Source of the DNA: Nostoc sp. LEGE 12450
GTDB taxonomy: Bacteria; Cyanobacteriota; Cyanobacteriia; Cyanobacteriales; Nostocaceae
Direction: 5' to 3'
NCBI RefSeq assembly: GCF_015206895.1
Contig: NZ_JADEXU010000018.1
Coordinates: forward strand, 1-64,000
DNA length: 64,000 nt
The position numbers and the translations under genes are program-made. Positions 9,367 to 18,160 of this stretch are shown piece after piece (position 1 is the first letter of the stretch; each line of letters opens with the position of its first letter). The notes under the pieces are model-generated. The model worked only from the letters and a program-made list of their open reading frames with translations, was not told the origin of the DNA and did no database searches.

Positions 9367-11313
9367 CTACTTAATAAATATACCAAGGTCTGGAGAATCC
9401 CATGCTCGAAGATAAGTTTTACCTTTAAAATTAATCTCTTGATATTTAGTGTTTTTACTTTTTTTAGTTTCCATCGAAATAATCCCACAAGGTTCAAAAT
9501 CTTGATAAGAATCTTCTTTTTCTAAGACTGCCGAAATATTGGTTACATTAATATGTTGAATTTTAACCATTTCTTGATTCTTTTGCTGCCAAAGTACCCA
9601 AAAAGGATATTCCCAAGGGTCATTTCCCATTGATAGCCCAATAGTAGAGCATTTCTTTGAATTTAAAAACTCAACTGCTCCTATATAAGTATTTTTTAGG
9701 TAAGGTCTATTACTAAAATACTGCTCAATTCTCTGAGTTTGGAATATATTGTTGCTATAAACAATAGGTTTATACCTATTAGAAAATACCCAAGGTAATG
9801 ATGATATTAGTAAAAACGTTACTATAACAATTGCTATTTTTTGCTTTTTAAGCTTAGATAAAACAACACCTAAGAATGGGGACATTAGGATGAAAAAAGG
9901 CAAATGAAGACGACTATTCCAGGCTTGCCATTTTACAAAGTAGCAAAATAGAAAAAATGTAGCTGCGGTAGTAATTAGATAATCTAAAATATTACTTTCT
10001 TGTCGAATATATTTTCTAGTTATGAAAATTGTAATACCTGTTATTATTAATGCAAGATGTAGTAAATTCCCGGCGCTATTTTCATTACCAGATATCCCAA
10101 TTGTTGACAAACCTCCTGGGACAAAAAATGATTTTGAGAAAGTTATCCGAGGATCGTTAACATCGACACCGATAAATATATGGATAATTTGAATTAATCT
10201 ATTTGTTATTCCATTCCATAAACCAATCGGTGTACCTATATGCAAAGCAATATTCCTCAAAATATTAGAAACTAGTATATTAATACCGAGTACTTCATTA
10301 CGATAGCCTCCGGGTTCACCTAATGGCGAACCAAATAAATTGTAATTACGTAAATAGTGACTAATATTCAGTAATAAAGATATACTTCCTACTATTAAAG
10401 CTGGCTTCCATATTTTCCAGCGTAAACTTTTAATCTGGTAAAATCCAAACCAAATCAAGAAGGGAAATACATAAAAATAAGCAGTTCCTTTACTTAAAAT
10501 AGCTAGTCCTATGCTACTACCAATATTAAATGAGTTCGTCCAAATCTCTCTTCTTCCTGCTTGGATAGCCGATAATAAGTAGTAGGCAAGACAAACTACC
10601 CAAAATGCAAGCACATAATCATTTTGAGTACTTGAAGCTTGCAAAATTCCCATAGGAATTGTTGCAGTTATAACAGCAGAAAAAACCTGACCTCGTAAAT
10701 CTGCTTCAAGTTTTTTAGCAATTAATGAGACTGCAATAATACAGCCAATCATGCTAAACCATTGAACTAAGTTAACGAAATAGTCACCATCACTCAGAAT
10801 TTGAAAGTGCAAAATTACGAACTCTGACCAAGGATTTTGATATAGCTGTGGAGTATAATTTGTTGGATAATGAGCAACGCTATAATTTTGTATCCAATGA
10901 GCGACACGACTCATGTGATAATCCATAGAATCCCAGTTGTTTGGTGGTGCGATGATGGCAATTAATCCAACTATTGCTACAAGGAAACCTACACCACATA
11001 ATAGTAAATTTACAAAGGATGGGATTTGAATATTTTTATTTGCTTGGAAATAATTATTTTTCTCTAAAATCTTAGGCTTTTGGGAATTTAACCGAAAGCA
11101 TATATAAATTAAGATGATACATATTAATCCCCAAGTTGCTAATATCCAGCCAAAAGTAATTAATTTAAAAACACTCAAAGATTCTGTGATTACAGCGATC
11201 AAAATTCCCCAGTAAGTAGATGTTAATATCAGCGATTCACGCCAATCGGTACGATTTTTATTAATTAACCAAAAAATAGCAATCCAAGAAAGGAGAGGCA
11301 AAAATATAAACAT
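9367..11313 (-). CDS. polytopic membrane protein, GT39 (PMT/ArnT)-like glycosyltransferase
   Basis: A 648-residue protein with roughly twelve hydrophobic helices and a C-terminal soluble domain of about 130 residues. After the second or third helix comes the extracytoplasmic loop DSMDYHMSRVAHWIQ, which corresponds to the Asp-containing first loop of lipid-linked-sugar glycosyltransferases of the PMT/ArnT type. Such enzymes move a sugar from a polyprenyl phosphate donor onto protein or lipid outside the membrane. Donor and acceptor cannot be inferred. The gene is more AT-rich than its neighbours and stands alone between cofH and the metal locus, so recent acquisition is possible but not shown. 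Confidence 0.75.
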   Translation of the reverse strand: MFIFLPLLSWIAIFWLINKNRTDWRESLILTSTYWGILIAVITESLSVFKLITFGWILATWGLICIILIYICFRLNSQKPKILEKNNYFQANKNIQIPSFVNLLLCGVGFLVAIVGLIAIIAPPNNWDSMDYHMSRVAHWIQNYSVAHYPTNYTPQLYQNPWSEFVILHFQILSDGDYFVNLVQWFSMIGCIIAVSLIAKKLEADLRGQVFSAVITATIPMGILQASSTQNDYVLAFWVVCLAYYLLSAIQAGRREIWTNSFNIGSSIGLAILSKGTAYFYVFPFLIWFGFYQIKSLRWKIWKPALIVGSISLLLNISHYLRNYNLFGSPLGEPGGYRNEVLGINILVSNILRNIALHIGTPIGLWNGITNRLIQIIHIFIGVDVNDPRITFSKSFFVPGGLSTIGISGNENSAGNLLHLALIITGITIFITRKYIRQESNILDYLITTAATFFLFCYFVKWQAWNSRLHLPFFILMSPFLGVVLSKLKKQKIAIVIVTFLLISSLPWVFSNRYKPIVYSNNIFQTQRIEQYFSNRPYLKNTYIGAVEFLNSKKCSTIGLSMGNDPWEYPFWVLWQQKNQEMVKIQHINVTNISAVLEKEDSYQDFEPCGIISMETKKSKNTKYQEINFKGKTYLRAWDSPDLGIFIK

Positions 11314-11533
11314 AATAAAAACTAGACGAATATTAATATTCGTAATTAATCAATGCTTGACAAGTATATGCAATAGCTTAGGTTTTCTTAGCACACTGTC
11401 TTTTTATGGTTTGCATAACCCATTAACAAAAAAAATAGTGTGGTTTTACCACAACTATTTTAATTTATTAATACAAATCGTTGTCTTAGGGACTTGCAAA
11501 AAATAAATTATCCCAAATTATTTATAGATTTTT

Positions 11534-11557
11534 AGGGACGCAAGACTTTGCGCCCCT
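11534..11557 (-). terminator. GC-rich hairpin after the 392-aa membrane protein gene
   Basis: AGGGACGCAA (11534-11543) pairs with TTGCGCCCCT (11548-11557) with one mismatch and a 4-nt loop, 6 bp beyond the stop codon at 11563. On the minus strand the hairpin is followed by AAAAATC rather than a U-run, so it may act with other signals. Confidence 0.5.
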
Positions 11558-11562
11558 ACGGC

Positions 11563-12741
11563 TTAAGCATTGGTATTATTAATTTCTCGCGGTGTTCGTC
11601 GGTGCTGTATTAGCAATCCAATCGCCATACCAATGCCGACGAAGGCTGTAAAGTACAATAAACCAATTAATCGGATATATATTGGTGGTGCGATCGCTTC
11701 AACTTCCACTTCTTGCGCTACTTTTACTGGTGCAAATTGACGGTTAGATCCTGGTAAAGGAGTTGCTTCCACCTCGATTTTGTGGGGTGAACCATCAAAA
11801 AACTGTTCTTGCCATGTTAACTTACCTTGCTCGTCGGGAATACCTTTGTAGTCAAAGACTGTTAAGTTATGTTCTATAGCGATCGCTTTCACTTGCAACG
11901 CTACATCTGCGATCGGTTGTCCGGTTGCTGTATCTTTCACCTGTAACGCTAAATTTGCAAGTTTTCCGACAGTTGCGTTTTTATCTCCGTCAAGGCTAAT
12001 TTCCAATCCCTGAGATTTCTGAGATGATGGTGCGATTACTTCGGTACTACTTGGGTGGTGTTCGCTGCCATGAGCTTCTGCAACTTCTGCACTAATATTG
12101 ATAACTAATAGGGTTACTATAGCCACCACTGTCAATGCACTTAATAAAAGGCGTACTGACTGTGGTGCAATTTCTCCTTGTTGTAGTTCTCCTTGTCCAC
12201 CGATAACCCAACCACCTAACAATCCAAGTGATAGTAAAATAGCTGCGATAACCACAAAATATTTATATTTGATTGGATTTTCGTGGACATTTAGATTTAA
12301 GGTTTGCTGATATGGAGCAAAAGCATTTGCTACTAAAGGTGATACATTCACCAATAGTTGGTAGTTACCACGAATGGGTAACATCTGCTGAATTTCTAAC
12401 TTACCATCAGGTGCAGTAGCATTCATTTGCAGCAATTTTGTTCCCTCAACAATAGGAAAATCTGTTGTTAACCAAGGATTACGCGGTGGCGTTAAAATTT
12501 GTAAGCTAATTTTGGTATTTTCTAAATGTTTACCCGCAGCATCAACAGCTTGTAACGTCAGGGTAACAGGAGATTGTGGTTTTTCTGCCTCTGCTTCAAA
12601 GGGAAGAATACGTTCTAAAGGTGGGTTGGTAGAGAGTAGCACTCTGGATGTAGGAGTTTGGGAATTCCCTACAAAGGAATAAAGAATTGACAAGGTGATG
12701 CAAACAGCACTGATAACCCCAAAAAGTCGATATTTTTTCAT
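11563..12741 (-). CDS. membrane-anchored protein with Ig-like domains, metal-locus associated
   Basis: A 392-residue protein not matched to a named family. Topology from sequence: membrane helix or signal anchor at 5-25, a beta-rich extracytoplasmic domain at about 45-155, two helices at 160-182 and 198-218, a His-containing loop (EAHGSEHH) near 223, a second Ig/transthyretin-like domain at 250-345, and a final helix at 353-377 with a basic tail. The duplicated beta-domain layout resembles modules that present or stabilise metal-binding partners. It lies downstream of the CbtB-like gene on the same strand and divergent from the oxidase-FTR1 genes, so a periplasmic accessory role in metal uptake is inferred, not shown. 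Confidence 0.6.
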   Translation of the reverse strand: MKKYRLFGVISAVCITLSILYSFVGNSQTPTSRVLLSTNPPLERILPFEAEAEKPQSPVTLTLQAVDAAGKHLENTKISLQILTPPRNPWLTTDFPIVEGTKLLQMNATAPDGKLEIQQMLPIRGNYQLLVNVSPLVANAFAPYQQTLNLNVHENPIKYKYFVVIAAILLSLGLLGGWVIGGQGELQQGEIAPQSVRLLLSALTVVAIVTLLVINISAEVAEAHGSEHHPSSTEVIAPSSQKSQGLEISLDGDKNATVGKLANLALQVKDTATGQPIADVALQVKAIAIEHNLTVFDYKGIPDEQGKLTWQEQFFDGSPHKIEVEATPLPGSNRQFAPVKVAQEVEVEAIAPPIYIRLIGLLYFTAFVGIGMAIGLLIQHRRTPREINNTNA

Positions 12742-13035
12742 AAAAACTGACGGTAAATGTGAAACTTTTGTACTTTTTACAACTTAAATCTCAATAGCAG
12801 TAGATGAAACTTACCCCATATTTTTATTACCAAGTAAAAGAATTATTCATAAATTCAGACACCATCCAAAATACAGTTAAGGTAATGCGGAGATAAAAAA
12901 GCATCTCTACATTACCTAAAAATTATTCTAAGCAAAAATACTGGTACGAAACCTGCGATATTTTAGCGTTGTAACTTTGTTATGTTACCTAGCAAAGTTT
13001 TTCATTCATCTAAAAAATCTTAGGATTATGATAAT

Positions 13036-13227
13036 TTAGTGACATGCAACGCCTAATGTATGGTGACGCGCTGAGTGTGCTGTGTTATGAACCGCAGGAT
13101 AGGTGGAGAACAGAACAGTCCAGATAACTAAAGAAGATAGCACCATATAAAGTGTTACCTGCACAGGCTTGGATAAGGTAATACCTGCGGTTTTCTGCAA
13201 TACTGACATCTGAGAAAAAGTAGTCAT
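13036..13227 (-). CDS. CbtB-like small membrane protein (metal-binding C-terminus)
   Basis: A 63-residue protein with one membrane helix (residues 24-45) and the C-terminal signature HNTAHSARHHTLGVACH, which matches the His-rich tail (HNxxHDxRHxxGxPCH) of the CbtB family. CbtB was proposed, from its link to cobalamin riboswitches, to be the small subunit of a cobalt transporter with CbtA. No CbtA and no cobalamin riboswitch is seen here. The neighbours are iron/copper genes instead. The tail has four His and one Cys, enough for a metal site. Start is the only reasonable Met; the leader holds a hairpin (13262-13290). Confidence 0.75.
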   Translation of the reverse strand: MTTFSQMSVLQKTAGITLSKPVQVTLYMVLSSLVIWTVLFSTYPAVHNTAHSARHHTLGVACH

Positions 13228-13261
13228 TTTTGAGCTCCTATAATTAATTTGGGTAATTTAT

Positions 13262-13290
13262 CAATCAAAAGGCATGATGCCACTTGATTG
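13262..13290 (-). promoter_or_regulatory. hairpin in leader of CbtB-like gene
   Basis: CAATCAA (13262-13268) pairs with TTGATTG (13284-13290), and inside it GGCA with TGCC around a TGA loop. It lies 35-63 bp upstream of the start codon on the minus strand. It could be an operator or an RNA control element; no known riboswitch core is present. Confidence 0.4.
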
Positions 13291-13846
13291 GAAAAAGATA
13301 TACGATCAACTTTGGATCTGACAAGTGTGTATCAAATGTATTCTGTAATTCGACTTTAGTGAATACTATACTATCCTTTGAACATCGGCTCATCGGGATG
13401 TAGAAATCTCCACATAAAATCCATACAAATAACAAAAGAATGACACATGGATTTGAATGACGGCATTTTCAAAGCTGATAACACGAAGGTAACAGATTAA
13501 AATTAAAAATCAAAAATGCTCATGTTACCAAGCATCCAAAATTCCTTGAAATGTAATTTATGTTATCTCTAAGCCAATGAAATACACTACTGATCACCGA
13601 TATTTGCTTGCTTGTCTCTATATCCAAGATGCTATTATACTCATTGTTTGTACTATAGGTATTGCTGAAGCAATAAGCATATCAGGAATAGGCATAAAAC
13701 AGTTAGTTTTTGCTAAACATAATTTATACATAATTTAAGCGTAATAATACCGTTGAAATAAAGCAAGTTTGGCTAGAATTTTCAAAGACTGATTCTAGCT
13801 TGGTCTAGATTTAGCAACCCAAATAACAGTTTTTAAGCACTATCAA

Positions 13847-13861
13847 ATTATTGACAATAAT
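13847..13861. promoter_or_regulatory. 7-1-7 palindrome, possible Fur-type operator
   Basis: ATTATTG-A-CAATAAT is a perfect 15-bp palindrome with the 7-1-7 geometry and AT-rich composition of Fur boxes. It lies about 80 bp before the multicopper oxidase start, where a promoter is expected. The half-site is not identical to the TGATAAT consensus, so Fur binding is only a suggestion from geometry and gene content. Confidence 0.4.
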
Positions 13862-13887
13862 TATTAATTCCTCTAATATCTAAAAGC

Positions 13888-13915
13888 AATTGCAAATCTT
13901 TTGCAATTCTTTTTT
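13888..13915 (+). terminator. terminator-like hairpin in multicopper oxidase leader
   Basis: AATTGCAAA (13888-13896) pairs perfectly with TTTGCAATT (13900-13908) around a 3-nt loop and is followed by CTTTTTT. It sits 24 bp before the start codon of the downstream gene. It has the form of an attenuator or intrinsic terminator, though the stem is AT-rich. Confidence 0.4.
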
Positions 13916-13938
13916 GGTGCTAACCGTAACTAAATGTC

Positions 13939-14964
13939 ATGCCCAACAACTTCGCTCTAGGTAACGGAAAGCCTTGGAGCCGCCGTCAATTATTGAAGCT
14001 GGGACTAGCAGGTGCTGGAGTGACTGGTGCAGCTGGACTTTGGCAGATGCAAAATCTACAAAGTAAGTCAATAGTCAAAGTGCCACCATTCAATAGGTCA
14101 GCACCAGACGATGTTACTAACCCAATGACGATGTTAAGGGATTTTGATTATGGGACGGTAAAGCAAGAAAATGGGCGGACTATCCGGGAATTTCAGCTAA
14201 CTGCTGGTACTTCCATCATAAAGCTCAATAGTGCCGTCTCTTACAACATCTGGGACTTAAATGGTCGCATACCAGGGCCAACGCTACGGGCTAAACAGGG
14301 CGATCGCATCCGGGTACTATTTCTCAACAACGCGGGACATTCTCACTCTTTACATTTTCATGGCGTTCATCCAGCAGAAATGGATGGTGTTCGCCCAATC
14401 AGCAACGGCAAAGCCACGATTTATGAATTTGATGCTGAACCCTATGGTGTTCACTTATACCACTGCCATATTGAACCAGTCACCCGTCACATCGCCAAGG
14501 GACTGTACGGGATGTTTATCATCGATCCACCTACTCCCCGTCCCCCGGCTGATGAGATTGTACTAGTGATGGGTGGGTATGACGTAAATGATGATAGCCA
14601 TAATGATTATTACGCCTTCAATGGTCTGCCCCACTATTACATGCATAACCCGATTCAGATTTACAAAGATCAGTTGATTAGGCTGTATGTTCTCAACATC
14701 ATTGAATACGATCCAGCAGTGACTTTTCATCTCCATGCCAACTTCTTTGATGTCTATCGCTATGGCATGAGTATGACTCCTAGCGAGAAAACTGATGTGA
14801 TTACGATGGGTATAGCAGAAAGGCACATCTTGGAATTTGCTTTTCGCTACCCAGGTAAGTATATGTTCCATCCCCATCAGGATGCGATCGCAGAAAACGG
14901 TTGCATGGGTCAATTTGAAGTACTTACTGAGAGCAACTCTCAAAATACCGTTAAAAAGTCTTAA
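13939..14964 (+). CDS. two-domain multicopper oxidase, Tat-exported
   Basis: The 341-residue protein begins with a twin-arginine signal (RR at 15-16, then QLLKLG) and a hydrophobic stretch. Two cupredoxin domains follow. Domain 1 has SLHFHG and the type-1 copper box LYHCHIEP...H...GM, so Cys, His and Met ligands are present. Domain 2 has FHLHANF and MFHPHQD, which supply type-2/3 copper ligands but no type-1 Cys. One type-1 site, in the first domain, is the layout of a 'type C' two-domain oxidase. With FTR1 four genes on, a ferroxidase role like yeast Fet3-Ftr1 is the best inference; laccase or nitrite reductase-like activity is less likely here. Confidence 0.88.
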   Translation: MPNNFALGNGKPWSRRQLLKLGLAGAGVTGAAGLWQMQNLQSKSIVKVPPFNRSAPDDVTNPMTMLRDFDYGTVKQENGRTIREFQLTAGTSIIKLNSAVSYNIWDLNGRIPGPTLRAKQGDRIRVLFLNNAGHSHSLHFHGVHPAEMDGVRPISNGKATIYEFDAEPYGVHLYHCHIEPVTRHIAKGLYGMFIIDPPTPRPPADEIVLVMGGYDVNDDSHNDYYAFNGLPHYYMHNPIQIYKDQLIRLYVLNIIEYDPAVTFHLHANFFDVYRYGMSMTPSEKTDVITMGIAERHILEFAFRYPGKYMFHPHQDAIAENGCMGQFEVLTESNSQNTVKKS

Positions 14965-15114
14965 ATAAATAATTTGTCATTAATTTATTAAAATTTTAGT
15001 TCAACTAGTTGATAAAAACTGTCATTATATGTCAAAGTAAAGTTTACTACAACGTGTCAAACAAACTAGCTTCTACTAATAGTTTGAAATGTTTCAATTA
15101 ATACCTTTTTAGTT

Positions 15115-15123
15115 GTGTGAGGA
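15115..15123 (+). promoter_or_regulatory. ribosome binding site complementary to the Yfr1 motif
   Basis: GTGTGAGGA, with the GAGGA core 6 nt before the ATG at 15130, is an unusually strong ribosome site for this window. It is also the exact complement of TCCTCACAC, the conserved single-stranded motif of the cyanobacterial sRNA Yfr1, which represses targets by pairing at the ribosome site. Confidence 0.45.
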
Positions 15124-15129
15124 ACAAAA

Positions 15130-16167
15130 ATGATAAAAGTTCGTTATATCTGCTTAACTGTTGCAACTGCGGCAATAATTACCTTGAGTTCCTGTAGCAG
15201 TACACCAACCGCAGAAAATCCATCAGCACCAGTTGTTAGTACCCCAGCTACAGAGGCAGTAAGTAATAACAGTCATAGTGGTCATGGTGGCAAAGAAAAA
15301 ATTAACATTAACACTGCTATTTTGTCAGAATTAGATAAATTTGAAGCCAAACTAGGTGTTCCAGCATTATCTAACAAAATCCAGGCAGGTCGTCCTTATG
15401 GTAGCCCAGAAGATTTAGTTACTAAAAAAGTAATTACTCAAGAACAATTTGACCAAATTAAAGACCAGGTTGGTGTTCAAGAAGTGGTACTCACGGGTGA
15501 GGCAAAAGATGTTGACTACATGAGTAAGTTGGGTTTAATGAAAGGGCATCTTTTGGTAGCACGAGAACTGCTAGATCAGAATCAGCCAAAACAAGCAGAA
15601 CCTCATATTGGACATCCAGTTGAGGAAATTTATGTTGATGTAGAAGATCAACTTAATGAGCGCAAAGTCAAAGAATTTAAAACAACATTAGTAAGTTTAC
15701 AAGATTTAGTAAAATCTAGTCCGAAGGATAGCAAAGTTAAAACTAATTTTACTTCTTCAGTGCAAGCAGTTGACGGAGCGATCGCAGCTTTGCCAGAAGC
15801 TCAACGCTCAAAACCAGGATTTGTGCTACAGGTAATTAACGAACTGCTAGATTCAGCTAACTCCGAATATGGCGCTGCGATCGCCAATGGTAAAATAACC
15901 GCGCCAATTGAGTATCAAGACTCCCGTGGTTTTGTCGTTTACGCCAATGATTTATACAAAGGAATTTCTAGTCAAGTAGCTCAAGCAGATCCCGAAGCAC
16001 AAAAAGCGATCGATTCTAGTTTCGCTGAACTAATAAAAGTTTGGCCCAGCGCCATCCCACCAGCAAAAGCAGTCAAAACACCTACTGATGTCACCAAGCT
16101 GGTGAAAACCATTGAGGAAAACTCTCAAAAAGTAGTTGACAAATCCAATACCCAAGCACAGCGATAA
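15130..16167 (+). CDS. lipoprotein with helix-hairpin-helix and EfeO/imelysin-like region
   Basis: A 345-residue protein with a lipoprotein signal (LSSC, lipid Cys22), then a Ser/Thr/Pro and His-containing linker (SHSGHGG). Residues 55-115 resemble the ComEA-type helix-hairpin-helix (ININTA...L, then QFDQIKDQVG). Residues 130-335 are all-helical with GHPVEEIYVDVEDQL, reminiscent of the EfeO/imelysin (M75) periplasmic proteins. EfeO delivers iron to the EfeU/FTR1 permease. Position between the oxidase and FTR1 on one strand fits that role. The exact family is uncertain because the canonical HxxE imelysin motif is not clear. Translation starts from a strong GAGGA site. Confidence 0.7.
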   Translation: MIKVRYICLTVATAAIITLSSCSSTPTAENPSAPVVSTPATEAVSNNSHSGHGGKEKININTAILSELDKFEAKLGVPALSNKIQAGRPYGSPEDLVTKKVITQEQFDQIKDQVGVQEVVLTGEAKDVDYMSKLGLMKGHLLVARELLDQNQPKQAEPHIGHPVEEIYVDVEDQLNERKVKEFKTTLVSLQDLVKSSPKDSKVKTNFTSSVQAVDGAIAALPEAQRSKPGFVLQVINELLDSANSEYGAAIANGKITAPIEYQDSRGFVVYANDLYKGISSQVAQADPEAQKAIDSSFAELIKVWPSAIPPAKAVKTPTDVTKLVKTIEENSQKVVDKSNTQAQR

Positions 16168-16354
16168 CACTTTGTTTTAATGGAAAGCTGATGCGAAGGA
16201 GTTTAAAATAATGAAATCGTTAAGAGTTAGGGGTTATGAATTAAGAGTCCTGAGTTAAGAACCCCGATTTGCTAACTCCTGATTTCCAACTCCTTACTCC
16301 TAACTCCTAACTTCTACCTAATTACACTCCATTCGTTACTTGAACCAAGAACTG

Positions 16355-16789
16355 ATGCAAGAACTTGACTATAAAAAGACTATTGACTTGCTAAACGCCA
16401 TCATGGAATTTGAACTAGCAGGAGTAGTGCGTTATACACATTATTCTTTGATGGTGACTGGCCCTAACCGTATTCCAATTGTGGCTTTTTTCAAAGCACA
16501 GGCAAGCGAGTCTTTACTTCATGCTGAACAAGTAGGAGAAATTCTTACCGGTTTAGATGGGCATCCCTCTCTGAAAATTGCCCCAATGGAAGAAACTTAC
16601 CAGCATAAAGTCAAGGATATCTTGGAAGAAAGCTTATCCCATGAAAAAAAGGCATTGGATCTGTATAAAAATCTGCTCGAAACTGTCACCAATGCTAGTA
16701 TTTATCTTGAAGAATTCGCTCGCGGCATGATTGGGCAAGAAGAGATGCATAATCTCGAACTGAAAAAGATGCTACGCGATTTTAGCTAA
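16355..16789 (+). CDS. bacterioferritin-like diiron protein
   Basis: A four-helix ferritin-like protein of about 144 residues. It shows EFELAGVVRYTHY in helix A, ESLLHAEQVGE in helix B and EEMHNLELKK near the C-terminus, giving the Glu and His ligands of a diiron centre. It is close to cyanobacterial bacterioferritin or Dps-like proteins, but shorter than Bfr from E. coli (158 aa) and with no obvious heme Met. It sits between the EfeO-like lipoprotein and FTR1 genes, so storage or oxidation of imported iron is likely. I take the ATG at 16355; a TTG at 16340 would add five residues. Confidence 0.8.
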   Translation: MQELDYKKTIDLLNAIMEFELAGVVRYTHYSLMVTGPNRIPIVAFFKAQASESLLHAEQVGEILTGLDGHPSLKIAPMEETYQHKVKDILEESLSHEKKALDLYKNLLETVTNASIYLEEFARGMIGQEEMHNLELKKMLRDFS

Positions 16790-16831
16790 TAGTCATTAGT
16801 CATTGGTCATTAGTCATTGGTCATTAGTCAT
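16790..16831. repeat. heptanucleotide tandem repeat (STRR type)
   Basis: Six units of TAGTCAT or TGGTCAT follow the bacterioferritin-like stop codon directly. Similar units recur at 45112-45165. A palindromic GC-rich repeat (CGCCAGCGGC...AGGGTAGGC) fills 16861-16912, and AAAGACA units (16926-16950) precede the FTR1 start. These are the short tandem repeats typical of Nostoc genomes. Confidence 0.85.
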
Positions 16832-16953
16832 TAGTTAAAAACAAATTCAAATGACATAGACGCGCCAGCGGCTACTCTTCGAGAACGCCAAGGGCGAACC
16901 CGCAGGGTAGGCCAACTGACTAATGACAAAAGACAAAAGACAAAGGAAAAAAG

Positions 16954-17922
16954 ATGGATTTTAGTACTGCTCTACCTACTTTTGTAATAACGCTCCGAGA
17001 AGGAGTAGAAGCGGCCCTTGTTGTTGGTATCGTGCTAGCTTTGCTGAAAAAAGCTAAACAATCCCGACTAAACTCTTGGGTATATGCTGGTATCGCCGTT
17101 GGCATTGTTGTCAGTGCTTTTATAGGTGTGCTATTCAGTTGGCTAATTCAAATACTGGGAGCAGCGAATCCTCAATACACCTCGGTAGTTGAGCCAGCCT
17201 TGGAAGGTGTATTTAGCGTATTAGCGATCGCAATGCTCAGTTGGATGCTAATCTGGATGACTAAACAAGCCAGATTCATGAAAGCTACGGTTGAAGGAGC
17301 AGTAACAGAAGCACTGACACAAAACTCAAATGCTGGCTGGGGTGTTTTTACTTTAATTTTAATTGCCGTTGTCCGCGAAGGCTTTGAAACTGTTCTGTTC
17401 GTTGCTGCTAATTTTCAACAGGGATTTATGCCAGCATTGGGTGCTATTGCTGGTTTGGTAGCAGCAACAGCCATTGGAGTGCTGCTATTTAAATGGGGTG
17501 TCAAAATTAACATCCGCCAGTTTTTCCAGGTAATGGGCGTTTTCTTAGTGTTGATTGTCGCTGGGTTGTTAGTTTCAGCCTTGAAACACTTTGACGAAGC
17601 TGTGGCTAACCTTGCCCTTAGCAGTCGTGCCACAGAAAGCTTTTGTTTCTATTACGAACGTTTTACAAAAGTCCACTCCTGTATTTTGGGGCCAATGGTT
17701 TCAAATACTTCCACAATCTTGCCTGACGAACAGTTTCCTGGGATTATTCTCAAATCTTTATTTGGTTATAGAGACAATCTCTACCTTGTACAAGCAGTTG
17801 GATATGTGACCTTTTTACTCACCATTGGAGGACTGTATTTCCGCAGCCTTGGAGGTGCTTCTCCTGAAGGTAAAAAAAATATCCCCTTTGGTCAAAAACC
17901 AATTAGTTCTGCAAAAGATTAA
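16954..17922 (+). CDS. FTR1-family iron permease (EfeU-like)
   Basis: The 322-residue protein has about seven membrane helices and both FTR1 iron-binding motifs: REGVE at 15-19 and REGFE at 141-145. FTR1/EfeU permeases import iron after oxidation by a partner ferroxidase; the partner here is probably the multicopper oxidase two kilobases upstream. A loop of about 60 residues (208-268, containing two Cys) before the last helix is longer than in E. coli EfeU. Start ATG 16954 follows repeat DNA (AAAGACA units), which may place a separate promoter upstream. Downstream is a foldback element. Confidence 0.93.
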   Translation: MDFSTALPTFVITLREGVEAALVVGIVLALLKKAKQSRLNSWVYAGIAVGIVVSAFIGVLFSWLIQILGAANPQYTSVVEPALEGVFSVLAIAMLSWMLIWMTKQARFMKATVEGAVTEALTQNSNAGWGVFTLILIAVVREGFETVLFVAANFQQGFMPALGAIAGLVAATAIGVLLFKWGVKINIRQFFQVMGVFLVLIVAGLLVSALKHFDEAVANLALSSRATESFCFYYERFTKVHSCILGPMVSNTSTILPDEQFPGIILKSLFGYRDNLYLVQAVGYVTFLLTIGGLYFRSLGGASPEGKKNIPFGQKPISSAKD

Positions 17923-17936
17923 AAGTACAAACAACT

Positions 17937-18110
17937 AGAACCCCGATTTATTAAACGCGATGTGCAACTTATCCTTAGAACCCCTCTCCAAATCTCTCCC
18001 CCACAGGGAGAGAGGCTTTGATTCTTGCTCCCCTTCCCTTGTAGGGAAGGGGTTGGGGGTTAGGTCTGAGAGAAAGTTGCACACGGTGTTATTAAATAAG
18101 TCGGGGTTCT
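17937..18110. repeat. 174-bp foldback element
   Basis: Ends AGAACCCCGA (17937-17946) and TCGGGGTTCT (18101-18110) are perfect inverted repeats, with further pairing of TGTGCAACTT and AAGTTGCACA just inside. The core holds the CCCTCTCC...GGGAGAGG and CCCCTTCCC...GGGAAGGGG palindromes common in cyanobacterial intergenic DNA. It separates the convergent FTR1 and binding-protein genes. No coding capacity. Confidence 0.8.
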
Positions 18111-18160
18111 GAAGCCTTACAATTTTCATAAATTAAGATTACTAATTATATTTAATTCAA

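Larger units (their letters stand above)
13228..13938. other. 710-bp divergent intergenic region of the metal locus
   Basis: AT-rich control region between the leftward CbtB-like gene and the rightward multicopper oxidase gene. It holds the cbtB-side hairpin, a 7-1-7 palindrome and a terminator-like hairpin, each listed separately. A 53-codon frame at 13577-13738 has no ribosome site and is not called. Confidence 0.6.

Noticed and set aside
13228-13500. Cobalamin riboswitch before the CbtB-like gene
   Set aside because: No B12-box-like conserved core was seen; only a simple hairpin.
13577-13738. 53-codon frame with a hydrophobic middle in the metal-locus control region
   Set aside because: No ribosome site and AT-rich DNA readily yields hydrophobic frames; no family resemblance.
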